From contig NZ_SBHZ01000020.1 in NCBI RefSeq assembly GCF_004521985.1, positions 1-64,000 on the forward strand: 64,000 nt of DNA. The letters run 5' to 3'. The notes beneath the pieces are model-generated. The model searched no databases, was not told the DNA's origin, and was given only the letters and a program-made list of their open reading frames with translations. The translations under genes were made by a program, and so were the position numbers. This stretch comes from Ectopseudomonas khazarica (GTDB taxonomy: Bacteria > Pseudomonadota > Gammaproteobacteria > Pseudomonadales > Pseudomonadaceae). Shown in pieces: positions 1 through 9,177 of this stretch; position 1 is the stretch's first letter, and each line of letters starts with the position of its first letter.

Positions 1-770
1 AGCTGGGAGAGCTGGCGCGGACCTTCGATCACATGGCCGGGCGCCTGCAGAATACGCTGACCTTTCAGCGTCAGCTGCTGCGTGACCTGTCGCACGAGCT
101 GCGCACGCCGCTGAGCCGGCTGCGTGTCGCCGGCGAGCACGAGCAGGATATCGTCGCCCTGCGCCAGCGCCTGGAGCGTGAGGTCGACGGCATGGAGAAG
201 CTGATCGGCGACACCCTCGAGCTGGTCTGGCTGGATACCGAACGGCCCAGCCTGCCGCTGGAGCCGATCGATATCGGCCGGCTCTGGGAAGTGCTGCGCG
301 AGAATGCCGGCTTCGAGTCGGGCTGGGACATCCAGCGCTTGCCCTGCGATCTGCCAGCCGACTGCGTCGTGCGCGGGCACCTCAACGGCCTGGCGCAGGC
401 GCTGGAGAACGTGTTGCGCAACGCGATTCGCCACTCCCCCGAGGGTGGGGTGGTACGCCTGAGCGGCCGGCGCGAAGGGGATCATTGGTGGCTGTGCGTC
501 GAGGACCAGGGGCCAGGCGTGCCGCAACAGGCGCTGGAAGCGATCTTTCGTCCCTTCACCCGCCTCAACGCGGCGCGCCCAGGTGGCGATGGCTACGGCC
601 TCGGTCTGGCCATCGCGCGCAGCATGGTGCAACTGCAGGGCGGCCAGTTGTGGGCAAAGAGCCCGGAAGCGGGGTTGCGCATCCATCTGCGTTTGCCGGC
701 GGACCCTGGCGAGTCCGCACCTCAGCAGCAGGCGCCAGTGGCGGCCCGGGCGAATTCGGCGCTCGGTTGA
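1..770 (+). CDS. Sensor histidine kinase, PirS/PfeS-like, 5' truncated by window edge
   Basis: C-terminal part of a membrane sensor kinase. The reading frame is open from base 3, well before the first ATG at 33, so the true start lies outside the window. What remains is the end of a HAMP linker, the DHp helix with the H-box SHELRTPLSRLR, the N-box (ENVLRNAIRHSP), the G1 box (VEDQGPGVP) and the G2 box (GYGLGLAIA). It should phosphorylate a response regulator encoded to the left. The convergent TonB receptor and the cysM gene that follows match my memory of the P. aeruginosa pirRS-pirA-cysM region, so an iron/siderophore signal is the likely stimulus (inference). A PfeS or general EnvZ-type kinase is possible. 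Confidence 0.85.
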   Translation, partial: LGELARTFDHMAGRLQNTLTFQRQLLRDLSHELRTPLSRLRVAGEHEQDIVALRQRLEREVDGMEKLIGDTLELVWLDTERPSLPLEPIDIGRLWEVLRENAGFESGWDIQRLPCDLPADCVVRGHLNGLAQALENVLRNAIRHSPEGGVVRLSGRREGDHWWLCVEDQGPGVPQQALEAIFRPFTRLNAARPGGDGYGLGLAIARSMVQLQGGQLWAKSPEAGLRIHLRLPADPGESAPQQQAPVAARANSALG

Positions 771-865
771 CTCACCTGACTGGGCTGCGCCAGCCGGTTA
801 TCGACCTGAATACGGCGACCGCCACGCGAACCCGGTGACGGCTTGACGATGCGTCTGTGCATGGA

Positions 866-889
866 CGTCCGCCCTGCGTGCAGGGCGGG
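866..889. terminator. Hairpin between convergent genes
   Basis: A nearly uninterrupted stem, CCGCCCTG with CAGGGCGG around a four-base loop, lies between the stop of the sensor kinase (770) and the stop of the convergent TonB receptor (900). Its position suits a shared terminator. There is no clear T-run on either strand, so the function is inferred from position and stem strength. Confidence 0.4.
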
Positions 890-899
890 TCCCGTCGCC

Positions 900-2984
900 T
901 CAGAAGTTCTGCGTCAGGCCGAACACGTAGCGTCGGCCATCGAGGTTGTAGGCGAAGTCCTCATCGGTGGTGACCTCTTTGTTGGTGACGTTGTAGATAC
1001 CGAACTTGAGGCTCAGGTCGCGGCTGGGTTTGTACACCAGGCCGACGTCGGCGAAGGTGTAGGCGGGGTAGGTCACGCCGTTGCTGCTGGAGCCGCTGGT
1101 GCCGGTCTGCCAGCGACCGGAGGTCTCGCCACGGTAGTTGATCTGGGTCCACAGGTTCAGTTTCTCGCTCGCCTGCCAGTCCAGCGAGGCATTGAACATG
1201 TGCTTGGCCACGTCGTTGAGCGGCTCTCCCTTGTACTGCCCGGACTTCTGCTCGGTGCTGGTGTAGGTGTAGCTGTGGCGGTAGGTGAGGTTGTCGAGAA
1301 TCTGGTAGTCGAGGGTGAACTCGACGCCTCTCAGTTCGGCCTCGTCGACGTTCTCGTAGGCGGTATAACCGTACTGGTGGGCGGGGTAAGTGGTGCCGTT
1401 GTAGGTACAGGCGACGTTCTGGGCGCAGATGCGGCCGGTGCGGTTGATCTTGTCCTCGTAGTCGATCTGGTAGACGGTCAGGGTGCTGCTGAGGCCCAGG
1501 TCGAAGTTCTCGTAGCCGATCCCCAGTTCGCGGTTGACGCTGGTTTCCGGGATCAGATCGGGGTTGCCGATGATCACCCCGCCCCTCGAGGTGGCGCCGT
1601 AGTCGGTGGCGCTCTGGCGCAGGGCCGGCGCCTTGTAGCCGGTGGTCACGCCGCCCTTGAGGGTGAAGTTGTCATTCAGGCGATAGACCGCGTAGACCTT
1701 CGGGCTGAACTCGCTGCCATAGGCCTGGTTGTCATCGAAACGACCGCTCAGGGTCAGGGTCAGGGCATCGGTCAGGCTCCAGTTGTCCTCCAGGAACAGG
1801 GAGTTCTGGTAGCGATCCATCTCCACCACCGCGTTGGCGTCCGCCACCACCGGCTCGCGCAGCCCGCTGCTGGCGCCGTCCTCGAGCTTCTCGTACTTGT
1901 GCGTCAGGCCCGCGGTGAGGGCGTGCGAGCCGGCGAAGTAGGTCGCCTGCGTATTGGCCGTCAGCACGCTGTACTCGATGCCTTCACCGGTCGTGGCGTT
2001 CAGGCGGCTGAGGTTCTCGGAGTGGTCGTAATTGATGTAGCTGTCGCTCAGCAGGTTGCCGTAGCGGCCTTCGTGGGTGATCGCGTACGTGCGCTGGATC
2101 GAGTCGGTGAAGGTGGCGTCGTCCGCCTGCGGCAGGCTCTTGCCGGGGTTGGCCCAGCGCCGTTGGCGGCCCTCGTTGTAGTTGAAGGTGACGAGGTTCT
2201 GTTCGTCGATGTTCCAGCCCAGCTTGCCGCCAGCGTTGCTGCGTCTGTAGCGCGGGTCGGTGGCGCCGCTGTCGTCCTCCCCGATGAGGTGGCTCTCATC
2301 CTGGTGCAGGAACGAGCCATTGAGCTGCAGGGACAGCACATCGCGGATCAGCGGCGCATTCAGGTAGGCGCTGGTCTGGTAGCCATCCTCGTTGACGTCG
2401 TTCTTGCTGTCGGCCATCGAGTATTCGGCGGTGATGCTGCCACCGAACTCGTTGTGGATCCGCTTGGTGATGATGTTGACCACGCCGCCCATGGCGTCGG
2501 AGCCATAGAGCGAGGATGCCGGGCCGCGGATGACCTCGATACGCTCGATGGCCTCGATCGGCGGCAGGAAGTTGATCGGCGTGCCCGCCTGGGTGCCGTT
2601 CAGGCCGAAGGCGTCGTTGCCCTGCACCGGACGGCCATCGATCAGGAACAGGGTGTAGCCGGCCGTCATGCCGCGGATCATGACCGAGCGCTCGACGCCA
2701 CCCCCGGCGATCTGCACGCCGGCGACATTCTTCAGCGCATCGGTGACATCGGTATAGGAGCGCTTTTTCAGCTCTTCGGCCGAGATCACGCTGATGCTGG
2801 CCGGCGCATCCTTGATGCTCTGCTCGAAGCCCGAGGCGGTCACGACCACGTCATTGAGCTTCACCTGATCGGATGCCTGCGCGGCGGCGGTCGTGGAGGC
2901 GACCGAGGTCAGTGCGACGGCCAGCAGGGTTTTCTGGAACTGTGGGTTGCAACGAGCAGTGAACGGGTGGCGCGTGCGTGACAT
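900..2984 (-). CDS. TonB-dependent catecholate siderophore receptor, PirA/PfeA-like
   Basis: Outer membrane gated channel for ferric siderophore import, 694 residues. The start at 2984 is chosen because a good AGGAG lies eight bases upstream and a signal peptide ending near Ala-Ala-Ala-Gln-Ala follows directly. A longer open frame to 3203 has no such support. A TonB box (LNDVVVTAS) opens the mature protein, followed by a plug with IRGPASSLYGSDAMGG and a C-terminal 22-strand-type barrel that ends in phenylalanine. The motif GNPDLIPETS is typical of siderophore receptors. There is no N-terminal STN signalling domain, so regulation should come from the adjacent kinase pair and Fur rather than a sigma/anti-sigma relay. 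PirA, PfeA or another FepA relative are alternatives. The ligand is not readable from sequence. Confidence 0.85.
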   Translation of the reverse strand: MSRTRHPFTARCNPQFQKTLLAVALTSVASTTAAAQASDQVKLNDVVVTASGFEQSIKDAPASISVISAEELKKRSYTDVTDALKNVAGVQIAGGGVERSVMIRGMTAGYTLFLIDGRPVQGNDAFGLNGTQAGTPINFLPPIEAIERIEVIRGPASSLYGSDAMGGVVNIITKRIHNEFGGSITAEYSMADSKNDVNEDGYQTSAYLNAPLIRDVLSLQLNGSFLHQDESHLIGEDDSGATDPRYRRSNAGGKLGWNIDEQNLVTFNYNEGRQRRWANPGKSLPQADDATFTDSIQRTYAITHEGRYGNLLSDSYINYDHSENLSRLNATTGEGIEYSVLTANTQATYFAGSHALTAGLTHKYEKLEDGASSGLREPVVADANAVVEMDRYQNSLFLEDNWSLTDALTLTLSGRFDDNQAYGSEFSPKVYAVYRLNDNFTLKGGVTTGYKAPALRQSATDYGATSRGGVIIGNPDLIPETSVNRELGIGYENFDLGLSSTLTVYQIDYEDKINRTGRICAQNVACTYNGTTYPAHQYGYTAYENVDEAELRGVEFTLDYQILDNLTYRHSYTYTSTEQKSGQYKGEPLNDVAKHMFNASLDWQASEKLNLWTQINYRGETSGRWQTGTSGSSSNGVTYPAYTFADVGLVYKPSRDLSLKFGIYNVTNKEVTTDEDFAYNLDGRRYVFGLTQNF

Positions 2985-3182
2985 GCGAATAGCTCCTACG
3001 GAAATCAGGATGGCCCGGGTGTCGGCGTGCTTGCAGAGCGACGGCGCGTCTCCGGCGGCGCAGGGCAGATCGTCCCGGCGGCTGTTCGGAGGCGTGACGC
3101 GATACGGGCGAGTGCTGCTTGGGGCGCCCATGTCCGGGCAGGTCTTGCCGCTGGCAATCTGCCGGTAAGCTGCGGACAGGTC

Positions 3183-3250
3183 GCAAATGATATGAATACT
3201 CATCTGCGAGTAAATGTGATTTACAAACTATACATTTGCACTTTGTAAAT
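3183..3250. promoter_or_regulatory. Cluster of inverted repeats in receptor/binding-protein intergenic region
   Basis: The 467 bases from 2985 to 3451 hold no convincing gene. Its AT-rich core has three nested symmetries. GCAAATGA and TCATCTGC (3183-3207) form a 25-bp repeat with one mismatch. GTAAAT-GTG-ATTTAC (3210-3224) is a perfect 6-3-6 palindrome. ATTTACAAA at 3219 pairs with TTTGTAAAT ending at 3250. The first overlaps where a Fur site would be expected but is not a clean match. The GTAAAT copies could be response-regulator or other dimer sites. A further palindrome ATTGCGCAAT lies at 3336-3345. Confidence 0.5.
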
Positions 3251-3451
3251 TCCGCGCACCCCGGCAGCCCTGCACGGCAGAGGGCCCGTGGGCCTGGTTC
3301 CGGCGAGGTGTAAATCCGAATGCGGCTCAATATCAATTGCGCAATCGCTGCTGTACCCTCGACGGCGCCTGGGCGGGGCGCATGTAGCCGAGGCGACGCC
3401 CGCATGCGGCGTACGCGCCCGCTACCTGTCCATTGCAACGAGGAGAGTGAG

Positions 3452-4414
3452 ATGTCGTCGCTTCGCTCCGCCGTGACCCACCTGGTCGCCGCGTTCGCCC
3501 TGCTGGCCCTGGCGTCTGCCCATGGCGCCTATCCACTGACGGTCAATCATGCGCAGGGTGGCCTGACGCTGAACGAGGCTCCCAAACGGATTGCCGTGTT
3601 CGACCTGGCCACCCTGGATACGCTGGATGCACTCGGCGTGTCGGCGGCCGGGGTGCCGCAGATGGCCGGCCCCGAGTACCTGAAAGACACCTACGCGGGG
3701 CGTGAGGTGGTCAATGTCGGCACCCTGTTCGAGCCGGACTATGCCGCGCTGGAAGCCCTCCGCCCGGACCTGATCATCATTGCCGGGCGTTCCAGTGGCG
3801 CTTACGCGAAACTCGCGCAGCTGGCGCCGACCCTCGACCTGAGCATCGCGCCGGATGCCTTCGTCGCCGGGGTGCGGCAGAACCTGCGGCTGCTGGGCGA
3901 CATCTTCGACCGCCAGGCGCGGGCTGCCCGGCTGGATGCCGAGCTGCAACAGGCGCTGGCGGCGACGCACGAGAAGAGCCAGGGGCTCGCTACGCTGACG
4001 CTGTTCACCGTCAACGATGCGCTGATGGTGCATGCGCCAGGCGAGCGTTTCGGCATGCTCGCCGAGGTGCTGGGCACGACGTCCGTTGCCCCGCCGGTCG
4101 ACCCGGCATCCCTGCCGCAGGGCCGCCCGGCGCCCGGTTCGCCAGAGGCCATGCAGCTGCGCGAACGGCACAAGGCGCGCCTGGCTGCCGCCCTGCAGGC
4201 CGAGCCGGACTGGCTGGTGATCCTGGATCGCGGTGCCGCGACCGGTGGCGAAGGCAAGGCGGCGCAGACGCTCGCCGCGCACCCGGCTGTCGCCGCCAGC
4301 ACGGCCTGGACCCAGGGCCGGGTGTTCTATCTCGATCCGGCCACCTGGTACATCGCCACGGGGGGTTATCAGGGACTGATGAAGACCCTGGAGGATTTCG
4401 CGGCGGCGCCGTGA
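3452..4414 (+). CDS. Periplasmic siderophore-binding protein of an iron ABC transporter
   Basis: Substrate-binding protein of the FatB/CeuE/YclQ type, 320 residues, that would deliver a ferric siderophore to an inner-membrane ABC permease. A signal peptide ends near ASAHGAYP. The family motif APKRIAVFDLATLDTLDALG follows, then NVGTLFEPDYAALEALRPDLIIIAGR, the usual first-lobe signature. ATG at 3452 is chosen over the longer open frame because AGGAG lies six bases upstream and the signal peptide begins there. It is divergent from the TonB receptor, which supports a shared iron-uptake role. No permease or ATPase gene is adjacent, so the rest of the transporter must be elsewhere or shared. Confidence 0.85.
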   Translation: MSSLRSAVTHLVAAFALLALASAHGAYPLTVNHAQGGLTLNEAPKRIAVFDLATLDTLDALGVSAAGVPQMAGPEYLKDTYAGREVVNVGTLFEPDYAALEALRPDLIIIAGRSSGAYAKLAQLAPTLDLSIAPDAFVAGVRQNLRLLGDIFDRQARAARLDAELQQALAATHEKSQGLATLTLFTVNDALMVHAPGERFGMLAEVLGTTSVAPPVDPASLPQGRPAPGSPEAMQLRERHKARLAAALQAEPDWLVILDRGAATGGEGKAAQTLAAHPAVAASTAWTQGRVFYLDPATWYIATGGYQGLMKTLEDFAAAP

Positions 4415-4440
4415 AGCCAGCGCCTGCCGCTGCGGGCATC

Positions 4441-4482
4441 GGCTTCATCACGCCCTGACATGGATCATGGCGTGATGAAGCC
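4441..4482. terminator. 14-bp perfect hairpin after siderophore-binding gene
   Basis: GGCTTCATCACGCC at 4441-4454 and its exact complement at 4469-4482 enclose a 14-base loop, 26 bases after the binding-protein stop. The strong stem fits a terminator that separates the iron island from cysM, although no T-run follows. Confidence 0.55.
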
Positions 4483-4536
4483 ACGGGTTCGGCGTATCAT
4501 GACGCCCCTTTGCGTCAGTCTGGATTCGCACACCCC

Positions 4537-5442
4537 ATGAGCCTGCAATTCCCCACCATCGCCGACTGCATCGGCAATACGCCTCTGGTGCGCCTGCAAC
4601 GCCTGGCTGGTGAGACCAGCAACACCCTGCTGGTCAAGCTGGAAGGCAACAACCCGGCCGGGTCGGTCAAGGATCGTCCGGCGCTGTCGATGATCAACCG
4701 TGCCGAGCTGCGTGGCGACATCCAGCCAGGCGACACCCTGATCGAAGCCACCAGCGGCAACACCGGCATCGCCCTGGCGATGGCGGCGGCGATCAAGGGT
4801 TACAAGATGATCCTGATCATGCCCGACAACTCCACCGCCGAGCGCAAATGGGCGATGACCGCCTACGGCGCCGAGCTGATTCTGGTCAGCAAGGAGGAGG
4901 GCATGGAGGGCGCGCGTGACCTGGCGGAGAAACTGCAGGCCGAAGGCCGTGGCAAGGTGCTCGACCAGTTCGCCAACGGCGACAACCCCGAGGCGCACTA
5001 CAGCGGCACCGGCCCGGAAATCTGGCGCCAGACCGGCGGAACCATCACCCACTTCATCAGCTCGATGGGCACCACCGGCACCATCATGGGGACCTCGCGC
5101 TACCTCAAGGAGCAGAACCCGGCGATCCAGATCGTCGGCCTGCAACCGCAGGAAGGCTCGGCCATTCCCGGCATCCGTCGCTGGCCGCAGGAATACCTGC
5201 CGAAGATCTACCAGGCCGAGCGTGTCGATCAGGTGATGGACATGGGCCAGGCCGAGGCCGAGCACGTGATGCGGCGTCTGGCGCGTGAAGAAGGCATCTT
5301 CTGCGGCGTTTCCTCCGGCGGTTCGGTGGCCGGCATGCTGCGCCTGTCGCAGCAGGTGGAGAACGCCGTGCTGGTGGCGATCATCTGCGACCGCGGCGAC
5401 CGCTACCTGTCCACTGGCGTTTACGAAGAACCGACGAACTGA
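4537..5442 (+). CDS. cysM: Cysteine synthase B (O-acetylserine sulfhydrylase B)
   Basis: PLP-dependent enzyme making cysteine from O-acetylserine with sulfide or thiosulfate in the cytoplasm. The 301-residue length is normal. The PLP lysine is K45 in NNPAGSVKDRP, the phosphate-binding loop is EATSGNTGIA, and the C-terminal SSGGS site is present. The GIRRWPQEYLPKIY segment separates CysM from CysK. The start at MSLQFPTI is preferred to an upstream in-frame ATG at 4510 because homologues begin here. The stop overlaps the rlmD start by one base, so the two are co-transcribed. A second cysteine synthase, cysK, lies at the right end of this window. Confidence 0.95.
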   Translation: MSLQFPTIADCIGNTPLVRLQRLAGETSNTLLVKLEGNNPAGSVKDRPALSMINRAELRGDIQPGDTLIEATSGNTGIALAMAAAIKGYKMILIMPDNSTAERKWAMTAYGAELILVSKEEGMEGARDLAEKLQAEGRGKVLDQFANGDNPEAHYSGTGPEIWRQTGGTITHFISSMGTTGTIMGTSRYLKEQNPAIQIVGLQPQEGSAIPGIRRWPQEYLPKIYQAERVDQVMDMGQAEAEHVMRRLAREEGIFCGVSSGGSVAGMLRLSQQVENAVLVAIICDRGDRYLSTGVYEEPTN

Positions 5443-6800
5443 TGGCCAGACGCAGCTCCAACCTGCGCTTCCAGCCCAGCGGCGGCAGTCGGGCGACGCA
5501 GGTACCGGTCGGCAAGAAGCAGAAACTCACCATCGAGCGGCTGGCGGGTGACGGTCGCGGCATCGCCTTCGAGGCCGGGCGCACCTGGTTCGTCAGCGGT
5601 GCCCTGGCTGGCGAAGAGGTCGAGGCGCGGGTGCTGAGCGCGCGCAGCCAGACCGTCGAGGCCCGTGCCGAACGCATCATCGCCGCCAGCAGCGAACGAC
5701 GGGTCGCGCCCTGTGCGCATGCCGAGCGCTGCGGCGGCTGCAACCTGCAGCACCTGCCTCATGCCGAGCAGCTTGCCCTGAAACAGCGCACGCTGGCCGA
5801 GCAGTTGTCGCGCCTGGGTGGCGTGCAGCCGGAGGAGTGGGCGGCGCCGCTGGTCGGCCCCGAGCTGGGCTACCGGCGTCGGGCACGCGTTGCCGTGCGC
5901 TGGGATGCCAAGGCGCGTCAGCTGCAGGTCGGGTTCCGCGCCGAGGCCAGCCAGGAGATCGTCGCCATCGATGACTGCCCGGTACTGGTACAGCCCTTGC
6001 AACCCATTTTCCAGGCATTGCCGGCGCTGCTGCACAGCCTGGAGAAACCCCAGGCAGTCGGTCACGTCGAGCTGTTCAGTGGCACCGCCGAAGCCGTCCT
6101 GCTGCGGCATACCGCAGCGCTGACCGATGCCGATCTGGCCCGTCTGCGCCGCTTCTGTCACGAGCATGCCGCGCAGCTCTGGTTGCAGGGCGACGGGCAG
6201 CCACAGGCGGACGACGCGGCCGCCGAACTGGGCTTCGAGCTGCCGCGCTGGCAGCTGCGACTGGCCTATCGCCCCGGGGATTTCGTGCAGGTCAACGGTC
6301 CGGTCAACGAGGCGATGGTCGCGCAGGCGCTAGACTGGTTGGCAGTGCAGACGGATGAACGCGTGCTGGATCTGTTCTGCGGGCTGGGCAATTTCGCCCT
6401 GCCGCTGGCGCGTCAGGCTGCCGAGGTGGTGGCCGTGGAAGGGGTCGAGGCGATGGTGGCGCGAGCCGCCGCCAACGCCGCGAACAATGGCCTGGGCAAT
6501 GCGCACTTTTTCCGTGCCGACCTGTCCAAGCCGCTGGCCGACGAGGCCTGGGCGCGCGGCGGTTTCTCCGCGGTGCTGCTCGACCCGCCGCGCGACGGTG
6601 CGCTGCAGGTCGTGCGCGGCATGCGCGAGCTGGGCGCCCGGCGCCTGGTCTATGTATCCTGCAACCCGACCACCCTGGCGCGCGATGCCGCCGAACTGGT
6701 CCGGCAGGGATACCGCCTGCGACGTGCCGGGATTCTCGACATGTTCGCGCAGACCGCGCATGTCGAGGCGATGGCGTTATTCGAGATAGCCGAGCCTTAG
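5442..6800 (+). CDS. rlmD: 23S rRNA (uracil-1939-C5)-methyltransferase RlmD
   Basis: SAM-dependent methyltransferase that makes m5U1939 in 23S rRNA, 452 residues. An N-terminal TRAM domain (about 15-80) binds RNA. The iron-sulfur cluster cysteines appear as CAHAERCGGC plus a later DDCP. The Rossmann domain has LDLFCGLGNFALPLA, and the catalytic cysteine sits in YVSCNPTTLARD. The ATG lies inside the cysM stop (TGATG), indicating translational coupling. Conserved neighbours cysM and relA support the assignment. Confidence 0.95.
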   Translation: MARRSSNLRFQPSGGSRATQVPVGKKQKLTIERLAGDGRGIAFEAGRTWFVSGALAGEEVEARVLSARSQTVEARAERIIAASSERRVAPCAHAERCGGCNLQHLPHAEQLALKQRTLAEQLSRLGGVQPEEWAAPLVGPELGYRRRARVAVRWDAKARQLQVGFRAEASQEIVAIDDCPVLVQPLQPIFQALPALLHSLEKPQAVGHVELFSGTAEAVLLRHTAALTDADLARLRRFCHEHAAQLWLQGDGQPQADDAAAELGFELPRWQLRLAYRPGDFVQVNGPVNEAMVAQALDWLAVQTDERVLDLFCGLGNFALPLARQAAEVVAVEGVEAMVARAAANAANNGLGNAHFFRADLSKPLADEAWARGGFSAVLLDPPRDGALQVVRGMRELGARRLVYVSCNPTTLARDAAELVRQGYRLRRAGILDMFAQTAHVEAMALFEIAEP

Positions 6801-6933
6801 GTTCGGGACAAGGCGGCACGTTCGGTGTCGCAGGGATGTGCAGGATGCACGTTCTTTCAGTTAATCCGACCGGCTCAGAGAAGGCCGGCGACTGCTCGGT
6901 GCGGCGTATGCGCACCGTAGGGAAGGTAAGACG

Positions 6934-9177
6934 ATGGTTCAGGTGAGAGCGCATCAGCCAGTCAACGATGACGGCAGCATCAATCTCGAGGCCTGGTTGG
7001 ATCATGTCACCAGCGTCGACCCGGCGCTGGATCGTCAGGCACTGCACGAGGCCTGCGAGTTCGCCCGCGATCTGGAGCAGCAGGCCAACACCACCCCGCA
7101 TCACTGGAGCGAAGGCGGCTCGACCTTCCGTGCCGGCCTCGACATCGCGGAAATCCTCGCCGATCTCAAGCTCGATCAGGATTCCCTGGTCGCCGCGATC
7201 ATCTATCGCGGCGTACGCGAGGGCAAGATCACCCTGGCCGCGGTGCACCAGCGCTTCGGCCCGGTGGTGGCCAAGCTGATCGAAGGCGTGCTGCGCATGG
7301 CGGCGATCAGCGCCAGTATCAACCCGCGCGAATCGGTGGTGGTCGGCTCGCAGACGCAGGTGGAGAACCTGCGCAAGATGCTCGTGGCCATGGTCGACGA
7401 CGTGCGCGTGGCACTGATCAAGCTGGCCGAGCGCACCTGTGCGATTCGCGCGGTCAAGGAAGCCGACGAGGAGAAGCGCCAGCGGGTGGCGCGCGAGGTG
7501 TTCGACATCTATGCGCCGCTGGCCCACCGCCTCGGCATCGGCCATATCAAGTGGGAGCTGGAGGACCTGTCCTTCCGTTACCTGGAGCCCGAGCAGTACA
7601 AGCAGATCGCCAAGCTGCTGCACGAGCGTCGTCTGGATCGCGAGCAGTACATCAACGACGCCATGGATCACCTGCGCCAGGAGCTGGAAGCCACCGGCAT
7701 CAAGGCCGACATCAGCGGCCGGGCGAAGCATATCTATTCGATCTGGCGCAAGATGCAGCGCAAGGGCCTGCAGTTCAGCCAGATCTACGACGTGCGTGCG
7801 GTGCGCGTGCTGGTGCCGGAGGTGCGTGACTGCTACACCACGCTGGGTATCGTGCACACCCTGTGGCGGCATATTCCCAAGGAGTTCGACGACTACATCG
7901 CCAACCCCAAGGAGAACGGCTACCGCTCGCTGCATACCGCCGTGCTCGGCCCGGAAGGCAAGGTGCTGGAGGTGCAGATCCGCACCCACGCCATGCACGA
8001 GGAAGCCGAGCTGGGCGTCTGCGCGCACTGGCGCTACAAGGGCACCGACGTCAAGTCCGGCTCCAACCACTACGAAGAGAAGATTTCCTGGCTGCGTCAG
8101 GTCATCGAGTGGCATGAGGAACTGGGCGACATCGGCGGCCTGGCCGAGCAGCTGCGCGTCGACATCGAGCCGGACCGGGTCTACGTGTTCACGCCCGACG
8201 GCCATGCCATCGACCTGCCCAAGGGCGCCACGCCACTGGATTTCGCCTACCGCGTGCACACCGAGATCGGCCACAACTGCCGTGGCGCCAAGATCAACGG
8301 GCGCATCGTGCCGCTGACCTACAGCCTGCAGACCGGCGAGCAGGTGGAGATCATCACCAGCAAGCAGGGCTCGCCGAGCCGCGACTGGCTCAACCCCAAC
8401 CTGGGCTACGTCACCACCAGCCGGGCGCGGGCGAAGATCGTGCACTGGTTCAAGCTGCAGGACCGCGACCAGAACGTCGCCGCCGGCAAGCAACTGCTCG
8501 AACGCGAGCTGGCACGCCTGGCGCTGCTCGGCGTGGACTTCGACAAGCTGGCGGAAAAGGCCAACCTGAAGACCGCCGAGGACCTGTTCGCGGCCATGGG
8601 CGCAGGCGATGTGCGCCTGGCCCATGCGGTCAACCTGGCCCAGCAGCTGGTCGAGCCGGAGCGCAGCAGCGAGCAGCTCGAGCTGATCCCGCGCAAGGCC
8701 CAGGGCTTCAAGCCGGGCAAGCGTGGCGATATCCAGATCCAGGGGGTCGGCAACCTGCTGACGCAGATGGCCGGTTGCTGCCAGCCACTGCCGGGCGATC
8801 CCATCGTCGGCTACATCACCCTGGGGCGCGGCGTCACCATTCACCGCCAGGACTGCCCGACGGCGCTGCAACAGGCCGGGCGCGAGCCGGAACGGATGAT
8901 CCAGGTGAGCTGGGGCCCGGTGCCGGTGCAGACCTACCCGGTGGAGATCGTCATCAAGGCCTACGACCGCTCCGGTCTGCTGCGTGACGTGACCCAGGTG
9001 CTGCTCAACGAGAAGCTCAACGTGCTGGCGGTCAACACCCGTTCGAACAAGGAGGACAACACCGCCTCCATGTCGATCACCGTGGAGATCCCCGGCCTGG
9101 ATGCGCTCGGCCGCCTGCTGGCGCGTATCGGCCAGTTGCCCAACATTATCGAGGCGCGCCGTCATCGCGCCAATTGA
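6934..9177 (+). CDS. relA: GTP pyrophosphokinase RelA, (p)ppGpp synthetase
   Basis: Ribosome-associated stringent-response enzyme, 747 residues, that makes (p)ppGpp from ATP and GTP/GDP when uncharged tRNA binds. The N-terminal hydrolase region lacks the HD catalytic pair (AAIIYRGVREG is there instead), as expected for RelA and unlike SpoT. The synthetase domain contains GRAKHIYSIWRKMQ and YDVRAVRV. A TGS domain lies near residues 405-465, a zinc-finger/CC domain has AGCCQPLPGDPIVGYI, and a C-terminal ACT domain follows. It starts 133 bases after rlmD and is followed by a long imperfect palindrome before mazG. Confidence 0.96.
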   Translation: MVQVRAHQPVNDDGSINLEAWLDHVTSVDPALDRQALHEACEFARDLEQQANTTPHHWSEGGSTFRAGLDIAEILADLKLDQDSLVAAIIYRGVREGKITLAAVHQRFGPVVAKLIEGVLRMAAISASINPRESVVVGSQTQVENLRKMLVAMVDDVRVALIKLAERTCAIRAVKEADEEKRQRVAREVFDIYAPLAHRLGIGHIKWELEDLSFRYLEPEQYKQIAKLLHERRLDREQYINDAMDHLRQELEATGIKADISGRAKHIYSIWRKMQRKGLQFSQIYDVRAVRVLVPEVRDCYTTLGIVHTLWRHIPKEFDDYIANPKENGYRSLHTAVLGPEGKVLEVQIRTHAMHEEAELGVCAHWRYKGTDVKSGSNHYEEKISWLRQVIEWHEELGDIGGLAEQLRVDIEPDRVYVFTPDGHAIDLPKGATPLDFAYRVHTEIGHNCRGAKINGRIVPLTYSLQTGEQVEIITSKQGSPSRDWLNPNLGYVTTSRARAKIVHWFKLQDRDQNVAAGKQLLERELARLALLGVDFDKLAEKANLKTAEDLFAAMGAGDVRLAHAVNLAQQLVEPERSSEQLELIPRKAQGFKPGKRGDIQIQGVGNLLTQMAGCCQPLPGDPIVGYITLGRGVTIHRQDCPTALQQAGREPERMIQVSWGPVPVQTYPVEIVIKAYDRSGLLRDVTQVLLNEKLNVLAVNTRSNKEDNTASMSITVEIPGLDALGRLLARIGQLPNIIEARRHRAN

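Noticed and set aside
843..2981. A 712-codon open frame on the plus strand over the TonB receptor
   Set aside because: Antisense shadow. The minus strand gives a complete TonB receptor with SD and signal peptide.
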